Below are positions 33,494 through 43,404 of a stretch of DNA of 64,000 nt, in pieces. The notes beneath the pieces are model-generated. The model was not told the origin of the DNA. It searched no databases and was given only the letters and a program-made list of their open reading frames with translations. The number at the start of each line of letters is the position of its first letter. Within the stretch, counting starts at the first letter, position 1. The position numbers and the translations under genes were made by a program. Origin of the DNA: Volutella citrinella (taxonomy: Eukaryota; Ascomycota; Sordariomycetes; Hypocreales; Nectriaceae). Location of the stretch: the NCBI GenBank assembly GCA_034401135.1, contig JAWZSP010000002.1, positions 4,774,001-4,838,000 of the forward strand. The letters are read 5' to 3'.

Positions 33494-34147
33494 CTCGTGT
33501 GTGGACTGGGGTGACGCGGGGAACAGGCCGGCATTAGCAGTCGGATCCGCCTCCGTGGGGCTGGACATGGCACAGGACACGCGTAGATCCCAAGCCAACT
33601 AGCCTGGGTGCAAGATGGGTCTGCAGGATGGTTGTTGCAGGTTGGCGGCACGTTGAGGGTGCAGCATGGTGAGGTTTTGTGCCGATGAGTGCCGGTTTCG
33701 TGCCGGTCTGGTGCCGGGAATGCCGGGAATACCGGCCACACCAACAATACTGAGGCACTAACGAAGCATAACATGCCTGCGATAAAGCCATTACGTATCT
33801 CTTATCATGCGCCATGACGCAAGTCAGTGATTGACCATACGCCTGCCGAATGGAGATGTGTAATCAGGCTATCATCATGTCGGCCTGACTCGGGTGCATG
33901 GAATCCATGCTACCTCCGCATATGGAATCTCGTATGATGCTTGGCCTGATATTGATGTCGGACAAACTATCATAGATGCGATGGATGGATAGTGGGTTTA
34001 ATAAGCTGGTGTCGGAGGCCTATGTCTTGATAAGACCGCATTAGGGCAATGAATAATAGTGAAACATCTAGCTACACATCTCTCATATCATGCTGGAGGC
34101 CTATAATCTCGTTCTCAATAACAGACCAGCTTCTACATACTCATACA
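33494..34147. other. Intergenic region between regulator and oxidoreductase genes, 654 bases
   Basis: Promoter side of the minus-strand regulator and 3' side of the FAD oxidoreductase gene. It contains the phased GTGCCGG array listed separately. Bases 33900-34140 are AT-richer and look like terminator or 3' untranslated sequence. Confidence 0.5.
33679..33726. promoter_or_regulatory. Five phased TGCCGG repeats in the regulator promoter
   Basis: TGCCG(G/A) begins at 33680, 33690, 33701, 33712 and 33721, so the copies are 10, 11, 11 and 9 bases apart, about one helical turn each. Four of the five are preceded by G (GTGCCG). A CCGG in ACCGGCC follows at 33731. The array is 187-235 bases upstream of the regulator's ATG. 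CGG half-sites are the usual targets of Zn2Cys6 proteins, so autoregulation is likely (inference). Confidence 0.7.
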
Positions 34148-35651
34148 CTACAGCTTCGACTCTCTGCCACTCCAAAGAGGCTCCAGCGCCTCCTCCATGA
34201 GACTCCGGTCCGTAGATATCCTGGCCTTGGTCGTCTTGAAAATACGCGGCAGACCAGCCTTCTCAAACGCAACCCCGTCGCGCACCATGGCCGCCATGCC
34301 CTTGCTCGACAGCAGAATCTGCGGCATGCCGTGGCCAGTAAAGCCCGCAATGATGAACTGGCCCGGTTTGTCTGGGACCTCGCCGACGTGAGGCATGAAG
34401 TCGGCGCTGTATCCCATGACTGTGAAAGATGTCAGCAGTGGTCAAGTGTAGTCAATGAAAATAATGACGTACTTCCAGTCCAGACCTTGTCTGCCTTTGC
34501 GCCCGAGTTTTGCCAGCCGCGAAAGTGTCGCTGCATGTAATTGTCAAAGTAGGACACGGCTTCATCCACGAGCTCGTCGTCTCGCACAGTCCCATACCAT
34601 CGCTCTTTATTGTGCCAGAACCGCTGCCGGGCTCCACCAACAATGATGCTGCCATCGGGTCGCGGGATGAGGTAGTCGTTGTTGCGAGCGTCGAAGCGGA
34701 TGCCGTAGGTGTTGACCAGATGAGGCGTGTTGGTGCCTTTTGGGCTGCTAATGTGGCTGCAGATGCCCCTAATTGGAACGATGCTGCGAGAGTACTCAGG
34801 GAGGAGCTGGCTGGTGTAGCCGTTTGTTGCGTAGATGATCTTCTGTGCTTTGATTGACCCCCGCGGGGTTGTGACAGTCCAACTGCCATTCTTGTCTTGC
34901 GTTGAAGACACTGACAACACTGGTGTGTGCGAGTACAGCTTTACACCTTTTTTGAGGAGAAGTTGCAACATTTGATGGATCATCTTTGACGGCCACAGGT
35001 GAGCTGCTGTGTAAGAAAAGCAGCACTGAGCACCCTTGACACCGGAGACCTGGTTCCTTGTTAGTTTGTATGTCTCTAGATCAAAGGGTGGGCTGGTGTT
35101 ACTCTTTCGGCGTCTTTCTTGGGCGTAAAGGCAGTGTCGTGTAGGTCAACAATACCCGCCTTGACCAACTCTCGGTATGCGGCTTCTGTTTGCTTGGCAT
35201 GTTTGGGGTCCAAGAAGACATCCAAAGCCCGTGTAATGTTGAAGTCACAGTCCAAGTTTTCCCTTTCGACAAGTTCCTTGACTGCATAGACGTGAGATGT
35301 TTCAAAAGCGGCCAGCTCGGCTGCTGCTGCCGCGCCGTATATCCTAGCGTTTCTGGGGACATTCAGAAACGCATCTGGCTTGACGTGGCCACCGTTTCGT
35401 CCAGTGGCACCGGAGCATGGCGCCCTGGCCTCGAGGATTGCGATTGATGCCTCGAATGAAGTGTCTTGAAGCAAGTGATATGCGGTGCCTACACCAGCAA
35501 TGCCGGAGCCAATGATGAGAATGTCAATCTCGGAGGGAACCCTTTCTGTGCTGCGGAAGTTGTCCAAGGGACGAGGCTCGGCGTTCCAAAAAGATGGAAC
35601 AGGATTGGGCACTGGTGCGACCGTACTGCGACTTGACTGGTCCTTGGTCAT
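34148..35651 (-). CDS. FAD-dependent oxidoreductase, DAO (D-amino-acid/sarcosine oxidase-like) family
   Basis: Three exons (35651-35103, 35049-34473, 34419-34148), about 465 residues, with both junctions in phase (DAER|VSGVKGAQCC and WTG|IMGYSADFMPH). The FAD-binding strand-turn-helix is IDILIIGSGIAGVG (G48-x-G50-x-x-G53). GATGRNGGH follows around residue 80, the typical DAO contact region, and near the C-terminus PGQFIIAGFTGHGMPQ. Relatives oxidise amines, amino acids or related C-N substrates with release of hydrogen peroxide; the specific substrate cannot be read. No signal peptide and no clear peroxisomal tripeptide (ends SKL: ...GRESKL). In fact the last three residues are Ser-Lys-Leu, a textbook PTS1, so peroxisomal import is likely. 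Divergently transcribed from the dehalogenase-like gene. Confidence 0.93.
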
Positions 35652-36323
35652 CTTGACTGATCATCCACGAGGCTCTGGCGGGTAGAATTTGATTGGGAAG
35701 AGTATTCAAGTCGAGGTATAAGTTACAAGGCTTGTTGAAGCTAGCATCGAAAGGAAGGTGCATGGGTAAGCTAACAAGTTGCTAGCGAGGGTGGTAGATT
35801 GAAATGGGATAGCTGAAGCCAGTATTTTATGTGTATTGCTGCGTGAATGCTCTTGTGATCTGTCACTTGTCGGGCCACGGCTCCGGAGGTCGGAAGCTGA
35901 CGCTTGTATGATCATCTGACGATGGCGGAACAGCTAAGCCTCAAGCAATGCGAATAGCAGACACATTGCCTCTGTCCGGCCAGATGCTGTCCGGGGCGAG
36001 GTTGGCGTCCGAGCTTGTGCCGGGAATGACGGCGATGATCCGCGACCCCGCAATCGAGGGAGGGTGGTCGATCAGTGCCGGTCGTGCCGGTCTGGCCTCA
36101 ACATGCGCATTTCCGAGGATTGGCTGATCAGAACGCCAAGGACGGCCATTGGCTTAGTTTCTGGGGTCCCGGCACCGGACTCAAACAGGCGCCGATAAAC
36201 GTGAGCGTGGTTTGCCCATTTATACGGCCGAGGCCTTCTATCGGATTGGCTCAGTCGATATTCGCCCGTCAGCCCCAAGTCCCCTCCTTCCCTCCCTCAT
36301 CCTCTTGCCCAAAGCATCCAATC
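35652..36323. other. Bidirectional promoter region, 672 bases
   Basis: Separates two divergent genes of the cluster. Besides the GTGCCGG elements it has ATTGG/CCAAT boxes near 36116, 36146 and 36243 and a TTTATA near 36219 in front of the dehalogenase-like gene. The layout suits coordinated expression of both genes. Confidence 0.6.
36017..36175. promoter_or_regulatory. GTGCCGG elements in the divergent oxidoreductase/dehalogenase promoter
   Basis: GTGCCGG occurs at 36017-36023, 36075-36081 and 36084-36090, with an inverted copy CCGGCAC at 36169-36175. The local context repeats that of the regulator promoter: AGTGCCGGT-CGTGCCGGTCTGG is shared apart from a two-base gap, and GTGCCGGGAATG is shared exactly. 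This makes chance unlikely and suggests one regulator acts on both promoters. Confidence 0.68.
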
Positions 36324-37132
36324 ATGTCTGCATCCAACAAGCATGTCGTGTTTGACATTGTCGGCACCTGCGTGTCGTACGATGCCATGTTTGACGCCCT
36401 CGACCTGCGGCTCGGCGACAAGCTCCGCGCCCAGGGCATCAAGCCCCGGCTGCTTGGCTACCTCTGGATCGAGGTCACAGAGCGCGAGTACACCTACCTG
36501 AGCATGAATGGCCGCTACGTCGTGTTCCGCGATGTCTTTAGCAGCATCTTCTATCGGATGCTGTACATGGCTGGCGTCGAAGATCCCCACAGCTTTGCCA
36601 ACGACGATGACCTCAAGTACATTCTCCAACAGTACATGAAGCTCGAGGCCCGCCCTGGGATTGCCGAGGCCTTCCATATCCTACGGGACAATGGATTCAC
36701 TGTCTGGGCTCTCACAGCGGGAGACGTCGAGCGTGTGGGTGGCTACTTTACACACAATGGGATCCACATGCCCAAGGAGAACTTCATCTCCTGCGACGCC
36801 CTCAAGATTGGCAAGCCCGATCCCAAAGTGTACAAGCTCATGTTGGAGCGACTGGGAACCGATGAGAAGTGGTTTGCAGCTGCGCACAACTGGGATGTGA
36901 CTGCAGCTAAGCTAGCAGGGTAAGTCAAAGATAGCGTGTCATTAATGACAGGAAAATGCTTGCTAACCATGTGCTCGGGATTAGATTCAAGGCTGCATAC
37001 TGCACGATCTGGGAGAAGGAGCTGTGCGAGGATCTGTTTGGCAAGATGGACGTGACGGCTGATGCGTTCCCCGACATGGCGCGCCAGATCGTGGCGGCGT
37101 CGGCGTCTACGGTCAGCCAGGCGCGCTTATAG
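36324..37132 (+). CDS. HAD-superfamily hydrolase, 2-haloacid dehalogenase-like
   Basis: Two exons (36324-36919 and 36985-37132), 247 residues; the junction gives KLAG|FKAAYC in frame. All four HAD motifs are visible: I, VVFDIVGTCVSYD with nucleophile Asp11; II, ALTAGD with Thr131; III, LKIGKPDP with Lys164; IV, AAHNWDVTAAKLAG with Asp191. The helical cap insertion sits after motif I as in type II L-2-haloacid dehalogenases, which swap halide for hydroxyl on short 2-haloacids. Fungal members are often annotated this way without proof, and a phosphatase role cannot be excluded. Cytosolic; no signal. Divergent from the FAD oxidoreductase and sharing its promoter elements. Confidence 0.9.
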
Positions 37133-37511
37133 AATAGAAGATGGATGTAGATGGGCTGAATAGTAACCAAAACATTATATTCTAGATGGACATGACATGC
37201 AATGGTCGGCGTGGGGTGAAAGCACTTTCATAGAACGCATGAAGAATTAAGGGTTGTAAATAATACTGGACATGGATCCACAGTCTATCACTAAAGTTCG
37301 TCTTCATGAATGAAACCACTCATAGAATCATTGCGAGTGCCGTATGTCTCTGGTGAGCGCAGGTGTGGCGACTTGGAGTATCGTCAAATCTGGCATGGCT
37401 CACTGTGTTCCCAGGTGTTCACACCCTTGTGGCTCTAGCGGTTAAGCTTAGTGCACTACCCCAGACGGCCACCCAAGATACCGGGCCGCCACATCGAGTC
37501 AGGCAATATTT

Positions 37512-37534
37512 GTGCCGGTCACAGTGCCGGTCAC
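37512..37534 (+). promoter_or_regulatory. Direct repeat of GTGCCGGTCAC upstream of the MFS carrier
   Basis: Two exact 11-base copies of GTGCCGGTCAC at 37512-37522 and 37524-37534, separated by one base, so the centres are 12 bases apart. About 780 bases before the carrier's ATG. Same core as the elements at 33.7 and 36.0 kb. Confidence 0.6.
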
Positions 37535-37734
37535 CCCACCATTCACACATTTCGGGCCGGACGGACTCTCGAGAATCAAGCCATGTCTGCTGGTTTGTCC
37601 AGAGATGACGCCTGATGGAGTGCAGCTTCGTCATTACCCCGCATGGTTCGTGTCAGCTTGAATTAAAAAGCAACGTGTATGCGATCTGGAGTCAACGACG
37701 TTGCGGTTCAAGGCTGTGGCTTACTCGTGCATCT

Positions 37735-37800
37735 GTGCCGGCATCTCATCTGCGCTAGTGGTAGAGTTTATCTGGGATATCAAAAAAACACCAGTGCCGG
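37735..37800 (+). promoter_or_regulatory. Two further GTGCCGG elements upstream of the MFS carrier
   Basis: GTGCCGG at 37735-37741 and 37794-37800, about 570 and 510 bases before the carrier's ATG at 38306. Together with the direct repeat at 37512 this makes four copies in this intergenic region. Confidence 0.55.
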
Positions 37801-38305
37801 GGCGGCACTCGAGATAGCATTTCCAACAGCACATTGATGGACCGACGGGCGCCCTCCGTCTACAGCCCAGGCTTATCTCCAGAAGAGGAGAATGGGCTCT
37901 TGGCACAGCGGAGACTGCAAGGCCCAGCTTATCTGAGTGGAATGGGCTTCCCGGGATCTGGGGTTGGCCTCGATATCCGGGGTTCGCCCTTCAGACTAAC
38001 TTAGCCCCGTCCACCACCGCGCTAGCATGTCACCCCTCACCTTTGACTCTTTTGCCTGGCCATTGGCTTTTCTCCCCCTAGTGCTGTAGGATTCGCTTAT
38101 CCGCATGGACGTGACCCCAACCTTGGGGGGATATATAACCTGATCTGCGTCCTGGTCCTGTCGAATGCTCGTCTTGCATCACAACGCGGTTCACTGTCGC
38201 GGCAACACTCACCGAACTTGACGAGACTAAAAAAAGTGTGCACCCTCAGCAAACTCAACTATCGCCACTTCGTCTCTTCTCCCATCACCGTTGCACTTCG
38301 CCACC

Positions 38306-39974
38306 ATGGAGCCGGTAGGATCCAAGGACCAGGGCGCCAAGGCCCAGGACCGCGTTTCTAACTACAGCATCAAGGAGGCCAAGGTCGCAGCCAATGACAT
38401 GACGCTGGAGGATGCTGAGGTCATCGCCGCCCTCCAGAGCTACGTCCCAGACACGACCGAGGAGAAGCGCCTCGTCCGAAAGGCCGACATGGTGCTGCTG
38501 CCGCTTCTCTGGTGGATGTACATTCTTGCGTACCTCGATCGCGGCAACATTGTGCGTTAATATCCCATGAGCAGCGAGTTGCGGTATAAACAGCTAACAC
38601 GAGTTATCTAGGCCAATGCCAATGCTGCAGGATTGAGTGAGGATCTGGGAATGTCTGAAAATCGTGAGTTCCAAGCCCTACACATCCATGAGCACACAGA
38701 TGCTGATCCTGTGTAGAATACTCCCAGCTCGTGTCGCTGTTCTTCGTCGCCTACGTCCTGTTCGAAGTTCCTTCCAACATGATCCTCATGAAGATCAAGC
38801 CGTCCATCTACCTGCCCACCATCTGCGTCGTCTGGGGCTCCGTCGTCATTGGCATGTCCCAGAGCAAGACCCCCTCTGCATTTCTTGCCGGTCGTTTCTT
38901 CCTCGGCGCCATCGAAGCCGGCCTGTTCCCTGGAGCTCTGTTCCTGCTGACGTGCTGGTACACCAAGAAGGAAGTTGGTAAGATGACCCGTGGCCCCCTT
39001 GCATCATCCCGTATCTGACTTTTCTAGGTAAACGATTCTGCATCTTCTACACCTCTGGCTGCGTTGCGCCCGCCCTCGGCGGCATCATGGCCGGAGCCAT
39101 CATCTCCAAACTCGAGGGAGCGCGCGGAATGGCCGGCTGGCGATGGCTGCTCCTTGTCGAGGGCGTCGTGACTGTCGCCTGCGGATTCGGCCTCTACTTT
39201 TTGCTTCCCGACTACCCTCGAAACTCGCGCATGCTGACCCCCGAGCAACGACTCCTCGGCCACGTCCGCATCCTGCACGACCGAAACGAGACAGTCGAGC
39301 CCGAAGAAGATACTCTGACGCCATTCCAGGCCGTCGCTGCTGTCCTCAAGGACCCCAAGACTTGGCTGTTCCTGGCCTTGTACACCTGCAACATCCTCGG
39401 CCTGACTATTTCTTACTTTATCCCTACAATGCTCAAGGGCCTTGGATACACCAGGATCACGGCCCAGTGGATGACTGTGCCCATCTGGGCTGTCGGCGCC
39501 GTGTTCCAGCTCTTCTGGTCTTGGACTTCGGATAAGACACAGGACCGACGATGGCACATCACAGGCCTCCTCTCTCTCTCCGCGCTGTCCTGCCTCATTG
39601 CTATCGTGGTCAGAAACAACACGGTCAAGTACATCATGATGTGCTTCCTCATCGGAGGTATGTTCACGACGGTACCGCTGATCCTCAACTGGACAAGCGA
39701 AGTCATGGCCAAGCCGGAGCGGAAGCGCTCCATCGCCATTGCTTTTGTCAACTCGTTTGGCCACACCAGCTACATCTACGGGAGTTACCTGTGGCCCGCC
39801 TCGGAGGGCCCGCGTAACCTGAAGGGTTTTGCTGCCTCCAATGCCGTACTCGGCGCCGCTGCCGTCCTTGCCGCGACTCTGCCCCTCATCTTTAAGCTCT
39901 TCCCGAACAAGGAGCAAGAGGTTGTCCAGAGACAGGACCAGGAGGCTCGCGCTGCGGATGACAGAGAGTTGTGA
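38306..39974 (+). CDS. MFS carrier, Dal5/ACS (anion:cation symporter) subfamily
   Basis: Four exons (38306-38551, 38612-38663, 38717-38977, 39028-39974), about 501 residues, all in phase. The start has a good context (CACCATGG). Family marks include LVRKADMVLLPLLWWMYILAYLDRGNI at the first helix, NANAAGLSEDLGM and YSQLVSLFFVAYVLFEVPSN in the second, then AGRFFLGAIEAGLFPGALFLLT and GWRWLLLVEG. Twelve helices fit. Relatives carry allantoate, nicotinate, pantothenate, biotin or other organic anions into the cell. In this context it probably imports the substrate processed by the oxidoreductase and dehalogenase-like enzymes next to it; substrate unknown. Confidence 0.93.
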
Positions 39975-40104
39975 TGGACTAGCACTCAGCTGGCGCACAA
40001 TGGGTTTCAGAGCTATGGGGGATCAGAGGAGGGTTTGAAACATGGATGCTTTGAGATAGTTGTCAGAGTATTAGTAAATACAAACATCAGATGTACACAA
40101 GTAT

Positions 40105-40676
40105 CTAAACCTTCTCAAACACATCCTTGAGATAATCTATAGCTCCAAGGGGAACGCCCTGCGTGCGGAGGATGCAGTACGCCGTCGACAAGTGAAAGTG
40201 AAAGTTGGGAATGATGTACTCGGAAATGTAGCGCTGGCCCGTCTCGAAGCGAAAGTTTCCCATCTTGGTCTCCATGATTACCTCTTCGTTGACCTTGGAG
40301 TCGATGATACTGGCGTCGGCGCTCTCCAGCAGTGAAATGGTCTTCTGAATGCGCGACTCTAGCTCCTCAAACGTCGTCTCGTTGTCCTCATAGACGGGCG
40401 CCGAGGTGATGCCCAGGCGCTGGATGGCGAATTTGGCCGTGTTTGAGCAACACTGGACTTGGAACGGCAATCTAGAGCGGATGTCAGATGCGGTGTGAGA
40501 GAAGTGTGGGGGAGATTGGCTTACCCTCGCATATCGGAGGCTAGACTGAACGAGAGTACCTCATCGTGCTTGAGTCCCTTCTCCTCGCAGTACTTGACGC
40601 TCTTTTGGAGAATGTGCGACAAGTTCCGAAGGTACTTGATGAGGACTGGGACGGACTGCTGGTAGAGTGAAGTCAT
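40105..40676 (-). CDS. DUF1993-family protein
   Basis: Two exons (40676-40525 and 40471-40105), 172 residues; the join reads SDMRG|LPFQVQCCSNTAKF. The family pattern is plain: an N-terminal MTSLYQQSVPVLIKYLRNLSHILQK, LASDMRGLPFQVQ, a middle TFEELESRIQKTISLLESAD, and a C-terminal PNFHFHLSTAYCILRTQGVPLG. DUF1993 proteins form a DinB-like four-helix bundle with no established activity; the conserved His residues (FHFH) may bind metal. Convergent with the MFS carrier, with only 130 bases between stops. Whether it belongs to the metabolic cluster is uncertain. Confidence 0.9.
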
Positions 40677-41159
40677 TTTAAGGACAAAGGAGTATTGTGT
40701 GGCTCAGTGTGTGAAGTAGTCCACTGAAGATGCTGACGCCCTCAGTAGGCAGTAGTGCTGACTATATAGGCGTCTCACGGAAGTCGGAGTCGGAAGTCGC
40801 GGGTTGAGTGGAGGTTGCGTTGCCTCTCCCCACGCTTTATAAGCGCCTGCAAAATGTGGGCGAATCTGTGACACTTCCGGTGGGATTGGCCTGACGATTC
40901 GGGAGTTTTGTGCCTAGCGCTTAGCCAATACGTCAGGGGCGCCGTCAGCGTTTACTACCCGAGTGCCCCGGAGTTGAATGTCAGGGGCGGGGAAGAATGG
41001 TCAGATTTTAGCCCCAGAATGAGTCGTTGATGAGCAACATCCACTAAAACTACTCTCTAAAGTACGAAAATATAAGCGAAGCGTGAGAGTTTTATTCATA
41101 TGCATACTATAGTCCTACTTCTTGCCCATATCATGACCTAGTCCTGTAAACATGTCTGC
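40677..41159. other. Intergenic region, 483 bases
   Basis: Promoter of the DUF1993 gene on one side and 3' end of the HET gene on the other. Bases 41040-41159 are AT-rich (likely 3' untranslated). Nothing else seen. Confidence 0.45.
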
Positions 41160-43404
41160 CTAGACAAGGCGATACGTATATAGACCAGGCTCTGCTCCCA
41201 GCGAAAGATATTCGTCCTCATTAGTCAAACGACTGAACCAAGAAAAGTCCCTGTTCTGCGCCCAGGGGCCCATGATATTGTCAAGTGGCTGGATGAACCC
41301 TATTCTCCTATACTCGCCCTTTTTGCAACCTCTGGCCAGAACCAATGCCTTTGCCTCCACCCGTTCATCCTTCCAGACTCGAGAATACAAGACTGCTAGA
41401 TACACCTTTTGCTTCCCGGTAAAGACACAAGCTGGTATCGCATCGTCGAGGTCTGCCTGATGGTAGGACTCATCCGCCTCAATTTCGCTGGCGGTGGGAA
41501 GAGGTTCCTCGAGTGCGAGCGAGATACAGTTGGTCGTATGTCGACGTGTGCCTGGCGGAGAGGACTCGGCCATCTGGACGACCATCTCGGCTGGTATGAG
41601 CGGCCCGTGAATAATCAGGTTACCGTCAGAAACCTTTCCAAACTCGCCCCCCGTCGTGGTAACCGCCCCCCCATTGACTCTTGCAACGGGGGCCCAGGGC
41701 TCCTCGTCATACGGCAGATTCCAGTTCAGTCTGTCGCTGACGATGCCGAAATTGTCAAAAAATGGCTCCATCGAGGCCCAAGACCACGAAGGAGCGCGAT
41801 ACAACTGCGGCGGCGACACTCTTTTGCCGTTCTTGGCCGTCCACAGCATTTCGCTGAGCAGAGACTGTCGCCACAGGCCGGCCACGTACGAGTGAGGCGG
41901 CACCTTTGCCATGGCCTGATACAGTGATGCGATTCCGGCAAATGCAATCAGGCGGTCCTCGTTGTGTGTAAAGTCGCGTGCCATGTAGTCCTCAACGAGC
42001 TGGGGCCACATTGACTGGTGACCATACAGTTGGTGACCTGCGGCCGAGTAGATCTGGGCGAGGGAGATTGAGTGGGCTTCGGCTTGGTCCGCGCTAAGTG
42101 TATGTTCCTCGCATGTTTCGTTGGCAACTGTGCCCGCGCTGGTCATGTGCGATGCCGACGTCCACCACAGCTGATCCCTTGCGACATGAATCGTCCGCGG
42201 CGACAGGACCAATTCTTGGTATACCCATCCGCGACGGAACAATGGCTGCGACAGGACGTGGTCTGAGAATGCGTTCCTGTCTGTAAGGCGCATGGTGCCG
42301 TTGACAGGCATGCCGGGGGTTTCTTCGAAGCCTGACCACGCCACCTCGAGCTCGCAAGGGTGCTTCAGCATGGGATCTTGACGCAGACCAGCTGCCGAGT
42401 CACTGGCTGAAGTTGCGGCGATTGTGACCTTTGCTAGGGAGTAGACGGATGCCATCTTGACTGCTTCCGCTTCCCAGTCCTTGCTCGAGTTTTGGATGAT
42501 ACAGAGACAGTCGATCCAAATGTAGTGAATGTCAAGAGAAAGAGCGAGATGGATTGCATCTTGGAACGTGGCCGGAACCTCTGTAAAGGGGATGTTTTGG
42601 GAGAACGGTTCTACTAGATCCTGGAGAAGTCGAAGCGGTTGGGTTCCTCCCCATACATGGCTGAGAGCAGCGTAGGCGGTGGAGGAGGGGAGTGACTGCC
42701 CTTCTACTAGCCGCAGGATTGGAGATTCGCCTTGAAGTTTGGCTGGTGTGCAATGCAGGAGTCGTGTAGGCAAGCCCAGGGGTAGACCAAGGTCCAGAGC
42801 AGGCAGCTGAAGCCAACTCTTGAGACGCGAGATGGACTCGGCTCGGTCGTAACGCGGCAGCCAGTGACCTCTGCTGCTTTCATCTGAGACGTCTAGATTG
42901 TGCGTCAGTCTTGATATCATAGCATTGCTTTGGCTGAGGCTCACTAAAGATGTCAAATTCATCGAATTTGTAGAAATGCCAAGCTTCCAGACCCCGTGGT
43001 GTCTCATGTACATAGAACATTCCCAAGGTAAATTCCCTGCGGCGAGATCTGTTCCAAGGCCATATGACCGGAATGCCGATTAAATCTTCGCCCCTCAGCT
43101 CTTGTAGCACTTCTGGCTGCATTCCACGATGGAGGCACCAAGAGAGAAGCGCGCAGAGGGCACATTCGTCCCGAGACTGGAGCAGGTCGCTGAACGAGTG
43201 GTGGCGGTACAGCTGGGGAGCGTGATCCGTTGTCGATGCATTCAGTTTAAACCTCCACAGCGTTTTCCCCTTGTCAATACCGTTGGGGAGTGATGCCGTA
43301 TCGCTGCTGAAGAGGAGAAGACCGTCTCCAATAGCGTCTTCGTTGCCGATGTATTGGCCCTCGAATATCCCGGTGCAGCGGGAGCAGATGAAGGACGGAG
43401 CCAT
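41160..43404 (-). CDS. HET-domain (heterokaryon incompatibility) protein
   Basis: Two exons (43404-42945 and 42892-41160), about 730 residues. The ATG at 43404 (MAPSFICSRC) is chosen because the further upstream frame has no ATG. The N-terminal region has paired cysteines (CSRC, CALCALLSWC). The HET domain begins near residue 240: YAALSHVWGG, then TFQDAIHLALSLDIHYIWIDCLCIIQ and, downstream, LFRRGWVYQELVLSPRTIHV, the three conserved blocks. The C-terminal region has APSWSWASMEP, a common end motif. HET proteins act in recognition of non-self after hyphal fusion and can trigger cell death; many copies in a genome have no known role. Adjacent to the cluster, and 10 kb from the broken NLR. Confidence 0.92.

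Larger units (their letters stand above)
37133..38305. other. Intergenic region upstream of the MFS carrier, 1.17 kb
   Basis: The distal half carries GTGCCGG elements (see separate entries). Nearer the carrier gene there is ATATATAA at about 38131, roughly 170 bases before the ATG, a likely TATA element, followed by a C/T-rich leader ending CACCATGG. No gene recognised. Confidence 0.55.

Noticed and set aside
37428..37505. Sequence GGCTCTAGCGGTTAAGC resembling the 5' half of a tRNA
   Set aside because: No matching acceptor stem partner, T-loop (GGTTCRA) or complete cloverleaf follows.
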